Source: an uncultured Pelagimonas sp. | GTDB lineage: Bacteria > Pseudomonadota > Alphaproteobacteria > Rhodobacterales > Rhodobacteraceae | Assembly: GCF_947498515.1 (NCBI RefSeq) | Contig: NZ_CANMKO010000001.1 | Span: 558,001-622,000 of the forward strand | Length of the DNA stretch: 64,000 nt | Reading direction: 5' to 3' | Shown: positions 53,551 to 62,234 of the stretch, one piece after another | Layout of the letters: each line of letters starts with the position of its first letter | Position numbering within the stretch: the stretch's first letter is position 1 | The notes under the pieces: model-generated | The model's input: only the letters and a program-made list of their open reading frames with translations | Told to the model about the DNA's origin: nothing | Databases searched by the model: none | Position numbers and translations under genes: made by a program

Positions 53551-55293
53551 ATGACATTCAAACCCGCCAAATGGCCCCGCCGCCTACGCTCAGCTGAATG
53601 GTATGAAGGCAGCTCCAAAGACGTAATCTATCATCGTGGTTGGATGAAAAACCAAGGTTACCCGGACGACCTTTTCGACGGGCGGCCCGTAATCGGCATC
53701 CTCAATACATGGTCGGATATGACCCCCTGCAACGGCCACCTGCGAGAGCTGGCTGAAAAGGTCAAAGCAGGTATCTGGGAGGCCGGTGGATTTCCGCTCG
53801 AAGTGCCTGTTTTCTCGGCCTCCGAGAACACCTTTCGCCCGACGGCGATGATGTTTAGAAACCTTGCCGCGTTGTCGATAGAAGAGCAAATCCGGGGCCA
53901 GCCGATGGATGGCTGTGTGCTGATGGTGGGCTGTGACAAGACCACCCCGTCGTTGCTAATGGCCGCTGCGTCTTGTGATCTTCCCTCGATTGTCGTGACC
54001 GGTGGGCCGATGCTGAACGGTTGGTTCCAAGGTGAACGGGTCGGCGCGGGTACACATTTGTGGCGGTTCTCTGAGGCGGTCAAAGCCGGAGACATGACGC
54101 AGGATGAATTCCTCAACGCTGAGACCGCTGTCACTCGATCTTCGGGAAGCTGCAATACCATGGGAACAGCGTCGTCGATGGCCGCCATGTCAGAAGCGCT
54201 TGGCATGGCGCTTTCTGGCAACGCCGCCATTCCCGCCGTTGACAGCCGTCGCCGCGTCATGGCGCAACTATCGGGAAGACGCATCGTGCAGATGGTGAAA
54301 GATGACCTAAAGCCGTCTGATGTCCTCACCAAAAAGGCGTTTGAAAACGCGATCCGCTGCAATGGGGCGGTTGGGGGCTCGACCAATACGGTTGTTCATA
54401 TGCTGGCGATTGCCGGGCGCATGGGTGTTGATCTGACGCTTGACGACTGGGACCGATGTGGTCGGGATATTTCGACAATTTTGAACCTGCAACCGTCTGG
54501 GGAATACCTCATGGAAGAGTTCTTCTATGCGGGCGGTTTGCCGGTTGTGCTCAAACGGCTCGCGGAGGCGAACAAACTGGACAAAGACGCATTAACCGTG
54601 TCCGGTGAAACCATCTGGGACGAGGTGAAAGGCGCGGTCAACCTGAACGAAGATGTAATTCGCCCGGTGGACAACCCTTTGACAGAAAAGGGCGGTATCG
54701 CTGTTTTGAAAGGCAATCTGGCCCCCAAGGGCGCGATCTTGAAACCCTCTGCGGCGTCGCCCCATCTGATGCAACATCGCGGCCGCGCCGTCGTGTTTGA
54801 AGACATCGATGACTACAAGGCGCAGATCGAGGATGATGCGCTTGATATTGATGAAACTTGCATCATGGTCCTCAAAAACTGTGGTCCCAAAGGGTATCCC
54901 GGCATGGCCGAAGTCGGCAATATGGGGTTGCCGCCGAAGGTGTTGAAGAAAGGGATCAAAGATATGATCCGCATTTCTGATGCACGTATGTCGGGCACGG
55001 CCTATGGCACCGTGATCCTGCATACTTCACCCGAAGCCGCCGCCGGGGGGCCGCTTGCTGTTGTGCAGAACGGCGACATGATCGAGGTCGATGTCGAAGG
55101 ACGCCGTCTACATCTGGATATTTCTGATGTTGAATTGGCGCAACGTTTGTCCGACTGGCAGCCCCGGCACGAGACCGCCAGATCAGGCTATGCTTGGTTG
55201 CATCAGACCCATGTAGAAGGGGCCGATACGGGGGCCGACCTCGGGTTCCTAAAGGGGTGCCGGGGTGCCGCCGTTGGAAAGGATTCTCATTGA
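53551..55293 (+). CDS. Sugar-acid dehydratase of the IlvD/Edd family, probably L-arabinonate dehydratase
   Basis: A 580-residue iron-sulfur dehydratase. Cluster ligands Cys60 (TPCNGH), Cys128 (GCDKTTP) and Cys201 (SCNTMGT) agree in position with the cysteines of known [2Fe-2S] sugar-acid dehydratases such as L-arabinonate and D-xylonate dehydratase, not of ilvD-type branched-chain enzymes. The catalytic serine is in the MSGTAYG segment near the C-terminus. It dehydrates L-arabinonate (or a related acid) to L-2-keto-3-deoxyarabinonate. It follows gguB by one base and overlaps the next gene by one base. The preferred substrate cannot be fixed by sequence alone. Confidence 0.9.
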   Translation: MTFKPAKWPRRLRSAEWYEGSSKDVIYHRGWMKNQGYPDDLFDGRPVIGILNTWSDMTPCNGHLRELAEKVKAGIWEAGGFPLEVPVFSASENTFRPTAMMFRNLAALSIEEQIRGQPMDGCVLMVGCDKTTPSLLMAAASCDLPSIVVTGGPMLNGWFQGERVGAGTHLWRFSEAVKAGDMTQDEFLNAETAVTRSSGSCNTMGTASSMAAMSEALGMALSGNAAIPAVDSRRRVMAQLSGRRIVQMVKDDLKPSDVLTKKAFENAIRCNGAVGGSTNTVVHMLAIAGRMGVDLTLDDWDRCGRDISTILNLQPSGEYLMEEFFYAGGLPVVLKRLAEANKLDKDALTVSGETIWDEVKGAVNLNEDVIRPVDNPLTEKGGIAVLKGNLAPKGAILKPSAASPHLMQHRGRAVVFEDIDDYKAQIEDDALDIDETCIMVLKNCGPKGYPGMAEVGNMGLPPKVLKKGIKDMIRISDARMSGTAYGTVILHTSPEAAAGGPLAVVQNGDMIEVDVEGRRLHLDISDVELAQRLSDWQPRHETARSGYAWLHQTHVEGADTGADLGFLKGCRGAAVGKDSH

Positions 55294-56222
55294 TGAAAAT
55301 CGCGCTTATGGGGATTGGCAAGATTGCTGTAGATCAGCATATTCCCGCAATAAACACCTCCCCTGATTGGGACTTGGCCGCGACGGTGTCGCGTCACGGC
55401 AAGGTAGAGGAGGTCGAGGCCTTTACCGATTTGGAAAAGATGCTTGCCGCACGTAGCGACGTGCGCGTTGTTTCCTTGTGTTTGCCGCCCGTGCCACGGT
55501 TTGCCGCGGCGACCGCCGCGATCCAAGCAGGGCGTCATGTGATGCTTGAAAAGCCTCCCGGTGCGACGCTTTCAGAATGTTACGCCCTCGAAGCATTGGC
55601 CCGCAAACACCGGGTTTCTTTGTTTGCGACGTGGCATTCGCGTGAAGCGGCTGGCGTTGCAGAGGCCAAAGCATGGTTGGCTGGCAAGACCCTGCGCAAG
55701 ATGACGATCACGTGGAAGGAAGATGTGCGCCGCTGGCACCCCGGACAAGACTGGATATGGCAGCCGGGTGGACTTGGTGTTTTTGATCCCGGCATCAACG
55801 CCTTGTCGATCGTGACCGACATCTTGCCTGACCCCATTCATGTGGCTCGCGCGGTGCTTGAAGTGCCTGAAAATTGTCAGACCCCGATTGCCGCGTCTAT
55901 CGAATTTGCCCACCCCCATGGGGCAGAGGTTCACGCGGACTTCGACTTTCGAAAGACGGGGGAGCAAATCTGGAGCATCACCGCAGAAACCGACCAAGGC
56001 ACTTTGGTGCTTTCGGAAGGTGGCGCACAGCTCTCGATTGATGGCACCAAACGGCTAAGCGCCACAGAGCAGACCCTCACCGGAGAATATCCGCGGCTCT
56101 ATGCCAGAATGGCCAAGTTGGTGAGCCACGGCGATATCGATGTCGACGTCGCCCCAATGCGCCATGTGGCGGATGCGTTCACCCTTGGACAGCGGATCAT
56201 GGTCGATGCGTTTGTTGAATAA
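55293..56222 (+). CDS. D-galactose/L-arabinose 1-dehydrogenase, Gfo/Idh/MocA family
   Basis: A 309-residue NAD(P)-dependent dehydrogenase. The N-terminal Rossmann motif is IALMGIGKIA, and the family EKP motif appears as MLEKPPGATLSE. The sequence is of the galactose 1-dehydrogenase type (WHSREAAGVA, DPGINALSIVTDILP), an enzyme that also accepts L-arabinose and makes a sugar lactone. The start overlaps the dehydratase stop by one base (TGATG). A lactonase should follow in the pathway but none is in this operon; the SMP-30 protein at 16505 could do it. Confidence 0.88.
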   Translation: MKIALMGIGKIAVDQHIPAINTSPDWDLAATVSRHGKVEEVEAFTDLEKMLAARSDVRVVSLCLPPVPRFAAATAAIQAGRHVMLEKPPGATLSECYALEALARKHRVSLFATWHSREAAGVAEAKAWLAGKTLRKMTITWKEDVRRWHPGQDWIWQPGGLGVFDPGINALSIVTDILPDPIHVARAVLEVPENCQTPIAASIEFAHPHGAEVHADFDFRKTGEQIWSITAETDQGTLVLSEGGAQLSIDGTKRLSATEQTLTGEYPRLYARMAKLVSHGDIDVDVAPMRHVADAFTLGQRIMVDAFVE

Positions 56223-56288
56223 ACCTAACATATTGCGGTTGGCGGGGGCATCTCGCCTGACCGCACGGACACTTCAAGGAGCCCCAAA

Positions 56289-57206
56289 ATGCAACATCCT
56301 TTGACAGGTATCTTGCCGGTTGCCCCAACACCATTCCATGGCGATGGGCGCGTTGACGAAGACGGTATGCGCCGCGTGCTGGACTGCATGATTGATCAAG
56401 GGGTAGACGCGATCTGCATTTTGGCAAACTACTCGGAACAGTTTGTGTTATCCGATGCGGAACGCGCCACTCTGACCCGTATCAGCCTTGAACATGTATC
56501 AGGTCGGGTTCCTGTGATTGTGACCACCAGCCACTTTTCCACGCAGATTGCCGTGGCACGCGCGGTCGAAGCTGAGGCCATGGGCGCGTCGATGATTATG
56601 ATGATGCCGCCCTATCACGGCGTTGGGTTGGTGCCGGGTGAGGCGGGGCTTCTTGAGCACTTTCAAGCAGTCTCAGACGCGATCTCTATACCGATCATGG
56701 TGCAGGACGCGCCCTTGTCCGGTGTCACGCTAAGCGTGCCTTTGTTGGTCAAAATGGCGCGTGAAATTGAGAATGTCAGCTACTTCAAAATGGAGACGCC
56801 CTTCGCGGCGGATAAACTTGCCGCTTTGATTGAGGCAGGCGGGGCGGATATCGTCGGGCCGTTTGACGGGGAAGAGGCCGTGACCTTGTTGGCTGATCTT
56901 GACGCGGGTGCGACCGGCACGATGACGTCGGCCCTGCAACCGGAATTGATCCGGCCCATCGTCACGCGCTATTTGGCGGGCGATCATGACGGGGCACTTG
57001 AGCAATGGAAAATTTGCCTGCCGTTGATCAATCACGAAAACCGCCAATGCGGTTTGCGAGCGACTAAGACAGTGATGATGGCGGGCGGCGTGATTGGATC
57101 GGACCACGTGCGCCATCCGCTAAAACCCTTGTCGGAACGCACCACATCCCGATTATTGCAGCTTGCCGGAGAGCTTGATCTCATTGCGCTGCGTTGGGGC
57201 AAATAA
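56289..57206 (+). CDS. DapA-family enzyme, probable L-2-keto-3-deoxyarabinonate dehydratase
   Basis: A 305-residue TIM-barrel enzyme of the dihydrodipicolinate synthase superfamily. The Schiff-base lysine is Lys167 (SYFKMETP). The usual aldolase tyrosine motif YYN is replaced by VQDAPLSG, the form seen in L-2-keto-3-deoxyarabinonate dehydratase, which makes 2-oxoglutarate semialdehyde. An aldolase that splits the acid to pyruvate and glycolaldehyde is the alternative. The semialdehyde dehydrogenase directly downstream favours the dehydratase. AAGGAG precedes the ATG. Confidence 0.87.
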   Translation: MQHPLTGILPVAPTPFHGDGRVDEDGMRRVLDCMIDQGVDAICILANYSEQFVLSDAERATLTRISLEHVSGRVPVIVTTSHFSTQIAVARAVEAEAMGASMIMMMPPYHGVGLVPGEAGLLEHFQAVSDAISIPIMVQDAPLSGVTLSVPLLVKMAREIENVSYFKMETPFAADKLAALIEAGGADIVGPFDGEEAVTLLADLDAGATGTMTSALQPELIRPIVTRYLAGDHDGALEQWKICLPLINHENRQCGLRATKTVMMAGGVIGSDHVRHPLKPLSERTTSRLLQLAGELDLIALRWGK

Positions 57207-57218
57207 GGAATTCTGACA

Positions 57219-58733
57219 ATGGCATTTCAACCCCACGGAAAACACTTGATCGCGGGACAGTGGGTGGCTAGCGACACCAGCTTTGCATCGACACCTGCCT
57301 TTGGCGGTACCCATCGCTTTGGCATATCAACGCCTGCTGATGTGGATCGGGCCTGTGTTGCAGCAGAAGAGGCCTTTTGGACCTATGGCTATTCCACCCG
57401 CACCGACCGCGCCGCATTTTTAAACGTTATTGCAGAGGAAATTGACGCTCGCGCAGATGACATTACCGCCATTGGCACCCAAGAAAGCGGTCTTCCCGAG
57501 GCGCGGCTTCAAGGCGAAAGAGGCCGCACCACAGGCCAGTTGCGATTATTCGCGGACCATATCTTGAAGGGCGAATACCTTGATGTGCGCCACGACGTGG
57601 CACTGCCTGATAGGACCCCATTGCCGCGACCTGACCTCAAAACTTTGCAACGGCCAATCGGCCCTGTTGCGGTTTTTGGCGCGTCGAATTTCCCGCTGGC
57701 CTTTTCAACAGCTGGCGGTGACACGGCCTCGGCCTTGGCGGCGGGCTGTCCAGTGGTTGTCAAGGGGCATCCGGCCCATCCCGGCACTGGTGAAATAATC
57801 GCCGAGGCCATTCATGCCGCAATCTCCAAGTGTGATGTAGCGCCGGGCACGTTCAGTTTCTTGCAAGGTGATACGCGTGAATTGGGGCAGGCGCTTGTAC
57901 AGCATCCTATGATCAATGCGGTCGGCTTTACAGGGTCTCTTGGTGGCGGGCGAGCTTTGTTTGATCTCTGCGCGAGACGTCCTATCCCGATCCCTTTCTT
58001 TGGCGAGTTAGGAAGCGTCAATCCGATGTTCTTGTTGCCCGAAGCGTTGAAAGCACGCGGTGGAGACATCGCCTCTGGCTGGGTGGCGTCGCTGACAATG
58101 GGCGCGGGCCAGTTTTGCACCAACCCTGGCGTTGTCGTCATGATCGATGGGCCAGATGCCGATGCATTCGAAATAGCCGCGGTCGAGGCGGTTGCGACAA
58201 TCGCACCTCAAACCATGCTGACAGACGGTATCGCCCAAGCCTACCGAGATGGCCGCGACCGCATCGTGGCCACATCCGGAGTTGAAAACCTCTTCTCATC
58301 ATCCTGCGAGCAACGCACAGGAACCCCCAATTTGTTTACCAGCACTGGCGCTCAATGGTTGAAGAATAGATCGCTCGGAGAAGAGGTTTTCGGTCCTCTT
58401 GGGGTCGTTGTCCGCGCCGGTGATGAGGACGAAATGATCAAAATTGCCAAGTCCCTTGAAGGGCAACTGACCTGTACACTACACATGGAGGGCGGCGATT
58501 TTGGCTTAGCTCAAACGTTGATGCCTGTTCTTGAACGAAAGGCTGGCCGCATCATGACCAACGGATTTCCAACCGGAGTTGAAGTGAGCGATGCTATGGT
58601 TCACGGAGGTCCTTATCCCGCATCCACCAACTTTGGCGCGACCTCTGTTGGCACCCTCGCCATCCGCCGTTTTTTGCGGCCAGTTTGTTTTCAGAATGTC
58701 CCAAAGGGTCTTGTGCCAGATGAGTTTGCCTGA
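57219..58733 (+). CDS. 2-Oxoglutarate semialdehyde dehydrogenase, aldehyde dehydrogenase family
   Basis: A 504-residue NAD(P)-dependent aldehyde dehydrogenase. The catalytic Cys300 lies in GAGQFCTNPG, the general-base Glu263 in FGELGSVNP and Asn157 in ASNFP. The sequence is of the 2-oxoglutarate semialdehyde dehydrogenase subgroup that ends oxidative pentose and galactose pathways. It converts the semialdehyde to 2-oxoglutarate, which enters the citric acid cycle. AAGGAA lies upstream, and the gene is the last of the sugar operon. Confidence 0.9.
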   Translation: MAFQPHGKHLIAGQWVASDTSFASTPAFGGTHRFGISTPADVDRACVAAEEAFWTYGYSTRTDRAAFLNVIAEEIDARADDITAIGTQESGLPEARLQGERGRTTGQLRLFADHILKGEYLDVRHDVALPDRTPLPRPDLKTLQRPIGPVAVFGASNFPLAFSTAGGDTASALAAGCPVVVKGHPAHPGTGEIIAEAIHAAISKCDVAPGTFSFLQGDTRELGQALVQHPMINAVGFTGSLGGGRALFDLCARRPIPIPFFGELGSVNPMFLLPEALKARGGDIASGWVASLTMGAGQFCTNPGVVVMIDGPDADAFEIAAVEAVATIAPQTMLTDGIAQAYRDGRDRIVATSGVENLFSSSCEQRTGTPNLFTSTGAQWLKNRSLGEEVFGPLGVVVRAGDEDEMIKIAKSLEGQLTCTLHMEGGDFGLAQTLMPVLERKAGRIMTNGFPTGVEVSDAMVHGGPYPASTNFGATSVGTLAIRRFLRPVCFQNVPKGLVPDEFA

Positions 58734-59463
58734 CAGGCATCTTGGCTAAGGTGAAGGTGGCGGCCGTTTGGCCTTGGCGCGTGGTGAAATGCTGGCGCGT
58801 TTTCGTGACATTGGCCGCGTCAGGACAGGTTTTCGTTGTTGCTCCTTCAACAGTCACTACCGCTAGGTATCTGGCAGCGAGCGATATGAGCCGAATGTTG
58901 GATTTCGCCGCACTTTCGTCGAGGCCATTGGCCTAACCACATTGCAGTGGTTCGGTGCGACTGGCCGCTTTGAGGGCAATGCAGTGCCTCCGTTCACCCC
59001 TATTCTTTGCAGGGGGGCAGCAGTGGAAGCTAGGTTAAGTTCAATTTCTGTATCAGGGTCATTCCTCTGTTTCTCATGGTTGGCGCTTCGGTGTTGTGTG
59101 TCCATTGAAAGCCCGCGACCTTGCACCTCCGCGAGTTAATTGGCCGTGGCGCGCCTCAGGGGATATTGCGCTTGCGCAATTGCCTGTTGGGCAATGCAAG
59201 GGCCTGACTTCGTTTGAGGTTTCTGGTGCGGCATGTGGCCTGGGCTTCTCCGGTTGCGGTCGCTCACGGCGTTCAGTTCACATATTCCACTCCACTCCAC
59301 TCCACTCCACTTTGCGACAGATGCGATGCACGCACTCGTGGTTTCAACAGAAGCCCTTGACGGTCGGCGACTTTATGAAACCAAACCAATTGCAACCTAA
59401 GCGGAGCAAAGTTTCAGGTCCCTTGTCTGAACTGAAACCTTGCTCTGGTTTCTGGCTTTTCCC
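58734..59463. other. About 0.73 kb without a recognisable gene, with a TCCAC repeat
   Basis: No protein is recognised on either strand. Features seen: five tandem TCCAC units (59286-59310), and CAAAGTTTCAG at 59407-59417 pairing with CTGAAACCTTG at 59432-59442 with one mismatch. The latter lies 22 bp after the stop of the chemoreceptor gene on the minus strand and may end its transcript, though no U-run follows. No clear terminator for the sugar operon was found. Confidence 0.55.
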
Positions 59464-61551
59464 TTAGCCCTGGATTGACGTTTTGCTAAATTGGTTTGTC
59501 TGGAAATGCTGAGCTTCCACTCCCACTTGGAAACGGTCCATAAGCTCCCTCAGTTTTATCGCCTCAGAATTCAAGAGCTGCCCCAAAGCGGTGGATTGTT
59601 CGGCCATAGCTGCGTTTTTCTGAGTAACGGAGTCCATATGAGTCACACCTGTGTTGATTTCAGACAGGCTGGTTGATTGCTCCGCAGCGCTTCTTGCTAT
59701 TCCTCCAATCAGGTCGGAAATCTCGTTGACCTGGGAGACAATAGAATTGAGAGCCAGACCGGCTTCACTGACAAGTTGGGAGCCCCTAAGGACTTCGGCC
59801 GTGCTTTCAGTAATCAAATCTTTGATCCCTGTTGCGGCTTCGGCGGACCGCTGCGCCAACCCCTGCACCTCAACGGCAACGACTGCAAACCCTTTGCCAG
59901 CGGGGCCAGCACGGGCAGCTTCTACCCCCGCGTTTAGGGCCAATAAGTTGGTTTGAAATGCAATGTCATCGATCACATTGGTAATTTTTGCAATCTCGTC
60001 GGATGTCGACTCGATCTGCTCCATTGCGGTGACGGCGTTGTTCACGACAGTTTCGCTTTTGGTCGCCTCAATTCGGGCCTTATCCACTGTTTGATCGACG
60101 TTCGCCGCCCCAGCAGCGGCCGACCGAACCGAAGCGGTTTGTTGTTCCAAGGCTGCCGCAGCTTGTTCAAGTGTGGCGGCCTGGCTTTCCGTGCGGCGCG
60201 ACATTTCGTTTGCGGCTTGATGAACCTCAGATGCGCTTGAAGCGATGCCTTTGGCAACATTTGCAACATCTGAAATGGTCGTTTTTAAGGTATGAACAGT
60301 GGCATTGAAACTTAGCCGTAGAGTTTCAAACTCCGCAGGGAATTCTTCGTGGATTTCACAATCAAGATTTCGATCCGCCAAACGCTCGAGATGGGATTCA
60401 ATGGTTGCAACCACAGAACCTCGGTCGGCAATCCGGCTTTTCTCAAGCTGAACCAGTTTGTCTTCTGAGTCTTGCAATGCGATCCGCGTTTTTTCCATGG
60501 AACGGCTGAGTTGCCCGATCTCGTTTTTCGCGTCGAGGCTGCTCGGCTTGAAATCGAAATCTTTGCGAGACAACCTATCTAGGTCACTTTGAACTTCGGC
60601 GAATTCGTGCGTTAAAATCCTAACGAGCCGCGCACCCATGAAGACGCTTCCAAGTAGTGAAATCAGGACACATGCGAGCGTGATCAACAGGGTTTGCTTG
60701 GCGGCGCTCGCCTCTTGTAACGCTATTGCACTTAGCCTATCGGTGATTTCGACTTCTACATCGTGAAGGTGGCTAATCCAAAGCGTTGACAGCGAAAACC
60801 ACTCATTCGCGGTCAAGTTGGGAAGCGGCCCTTCTGGTCCCGCATTCAAAATGTCTGTTCGTACTTCGTCCAAACCGGTGACAACGGAACTATTGGTTAG
60901 TTCAAGATCGGGAAAGAAAGTCTTTAACGTCAATTGAGCGACTGCGAGAAGCTGAGCTTCTTTAGCGCCTTTTTCAGCGAATTTCTTGTAGATATCCAAG
61001 GTGAAGATCTGTCCACCGAACCCGGTCGCGCCGGCTGCCCGCTGCAAACCGGCGGCTTCTTTGGCATACATCAAGGACACCATGCCATTGCCGATCTGAG
61101 AAAGTTGAATATTATTTTGGATAATCAACTTCTGACTGACCGCGCCTAGAATGCCTTGAATGGCATCGGTGTAAAACGTCGCCATTTCCGGAACGTTCAA
61201 AGATTGATTAGAGACTGCTGTTCTTGTTGCCTGCAAGTTATCAAGGAGTGCCATCAGCTCAGCTTCACTACTCGGAACATCCAAGAATGCTAGGTCAACT
61301 TCGTCTCGGGCTTTCGCAAGTCCAGTACGACCAGAAGTGCCCCCAGAAGATAAGAAGACTGCCGATTGCCCCCGCTCTACTTGAAGATCATGAATAAGCG
61401 TAACCAGCCCAAGAGACACCGCAACTTCGGATTGAGCAAGTTCGGCGCTTCCCAAGCGGTGCCAGTTTTCATTGGCCCTCAAGAATCCGAGCGCGGTCAG
61501 GGCGCAAAATGGCAATACCATCATGACCAAAATGTGCGTGCGAAATTTCAT
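59464..61551 (-). CDS. Chemotaxis receptor with NIT (nitrate/nitrite-sensing) domain
   Basis: A 695-residue methyl-accepting chemotaxis protein. Membrane segments at about 6-24 and 286-305 enclose a helical periplasmic domain of about 260 residues that carries both NIT signatures: LIHDLQVERGQSAVFLSS near 52-69 and KEAAGLQRAAGATGF near 164-178. A HAMP-like linker follows, then the signalling hairpin with the conserved tip DDIAFQTNLLALNAGVEAAR. NIT domains are known to sense nitrate and nitrite. The ATG at 61551 follows GGAGA by 6 nt; an in-frame upstream extension is rejected. No CheR pentapeptide is seen. Confidence 0.9.
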   Translation of the reverse strand: MKFRTHILVMMVLPFCALTALGFLRANENWHRLGSAELAQSEVAVSLGLVTLIHDLQVERGQSAVFLSSGGTSGRTGLAKARDEVDLAFLDVPSSEAELMALLDNLQATRTAVSNQSLNVPEMATFYTDAIQGILGAVSQKLIIQNNIQLSQIGNGMVSLMYAKEAAGLQRAAGATGFGGQIFTLDIYKKFAEKGAKEAQLLAVAQLTLKTFFPDLELTNSSVVTGLDEVRTDILNAGPEGPLPNLTANEWFSLSTLWISHLHDVEVEITDRLSAIALQEASAAKQTLLITLACVLISLLGSVFMGARLVRILTHEFAEVQSDLDRLSRKDFDFKPSSLDAKNEIGQLSRSMEKTRIALQDSEDKLVQLEKSRIADRGSVVATIESHLERLADRNLDCEIHEEFPAEFETLRLSFNATVHTLKTTISDVANVAKGIASSASEVHQAANEMSRRTESQAATLEQAAAALEQQTASVRSAAAGAANVDQTVDKARIEATKSETVVNNAVTAMEQIESTSDEIAKITNVIDDIAFQTNLLALNAGVEAARAGPAGKGFAVVAVEVQGLAQRSAEAATGIKDLITESTAEVLRGSQLVSEAGLALNSIVSQVNEISDLIGGIARSAAEQSTSLSEINTGVTHMDSVTQKNAAMAEQSTALGQLLNSEAIKLRELMDRFQVGVEAQHFQTNQFSKTSIQG

Positions 61552-62234
61552 TTTTTCTCCAAACAAATACGTCAAATTACTTTTCGGTCGCAATTTGGCT
61601 AAATGAATTTGTTGAAGAAATGGTACTTGTCCAAATTTGAATTTTCTCAATTTTACTTTTTGGCGGTTTCTCGGGCCATGAGTTTGCGTTTCAGAACAAT
61701 TGCAAAAGGGTGCCACCCCTTCGTTTCGGTTGATATAAATCCACACCTAAGAGAGTTTTAATACACAGATTTAGATGTTGATTTGATTCCTTAGAGCGGG
61801 TGCTTTTGGGCTGCCGTTCGCCATCGGGAAGCCGAGTTACATGTGTTTCGAGGCTCCACTGGAAGTCCACTTGGAGCCTGTGTTGATCGGTCCTGTGACG
61901 GGTGTGAAGCCCCGCATTGCTAAGCGCTCAACGTCGTCCCGAATGGCGCTGCAATGTAAAGAGATGGCAGCCAAAAAAGGTTGCTTGTCTAGTGGGTCAC
62001 CTTTGGAAAGCCCCTGAAAGTGGTCTACCTAGTGGGATAGGAATACCCCACTAGGTAGACCATAGAATAACGAGAAAACGACAAACATCGGATGATATTT
62101 GAAAGAGGCCGCGCCAGAGTTAAATGTCGCGCGCCCAAGGCATTTCAATTGCGGGGGCAGTACGCCGGGTTCAGGTTCGGCCGCCAAAAGAAACGCAAGT
62201 AAGGCCGGTCACTTCAACAAAACTAGGGATTGTC
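61552..62234. other. About 0.68 kb without a recognisable gene
   Basis: This stretch lies between the NIT receptor and tcuB, which run in the same direction, and should hold the promoter of the receptor. No conserved protein is seen. The notable element is the long inverted repeat at 62021-62062, listed separately. Confidence 0.55.
62021..62062. repeat. 16-bp perfect inverted repeat downstream of tcuAB
   Basis: TGGTCTACCTAGTGGG at 62021-62036 is repeated as its exact reverse complement at 62047-62062, with 10 bases between. A shortened copy, GTCTAGTGGG, lies at 61987-61996. No U-run follows on either strand. Each arm contains a GGT-N2-ACC core like a FadR/GntR-type operator. It may be an operator pair, a transcript stabiliser or a mobile-element scar. 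Confidence 0.6.

Noticed and set aside
58742-58936. Short frame directly after the semialdehyde dehydrogenase gene
   Set aside because: No ribosome site of quality and no resemblance to known small proteins; left in the non-coding stretch.
59286-59310. TCCAC repeat as part of a CRISPR array
   Set aside because: The units are contiguous and only five bases long, with no spacers.
62021-62062. Inverted repeat as terminator of tcuAB
   Set aside because: It lies more than 170 bp from the tcuB stop and has no U-run on either strand.
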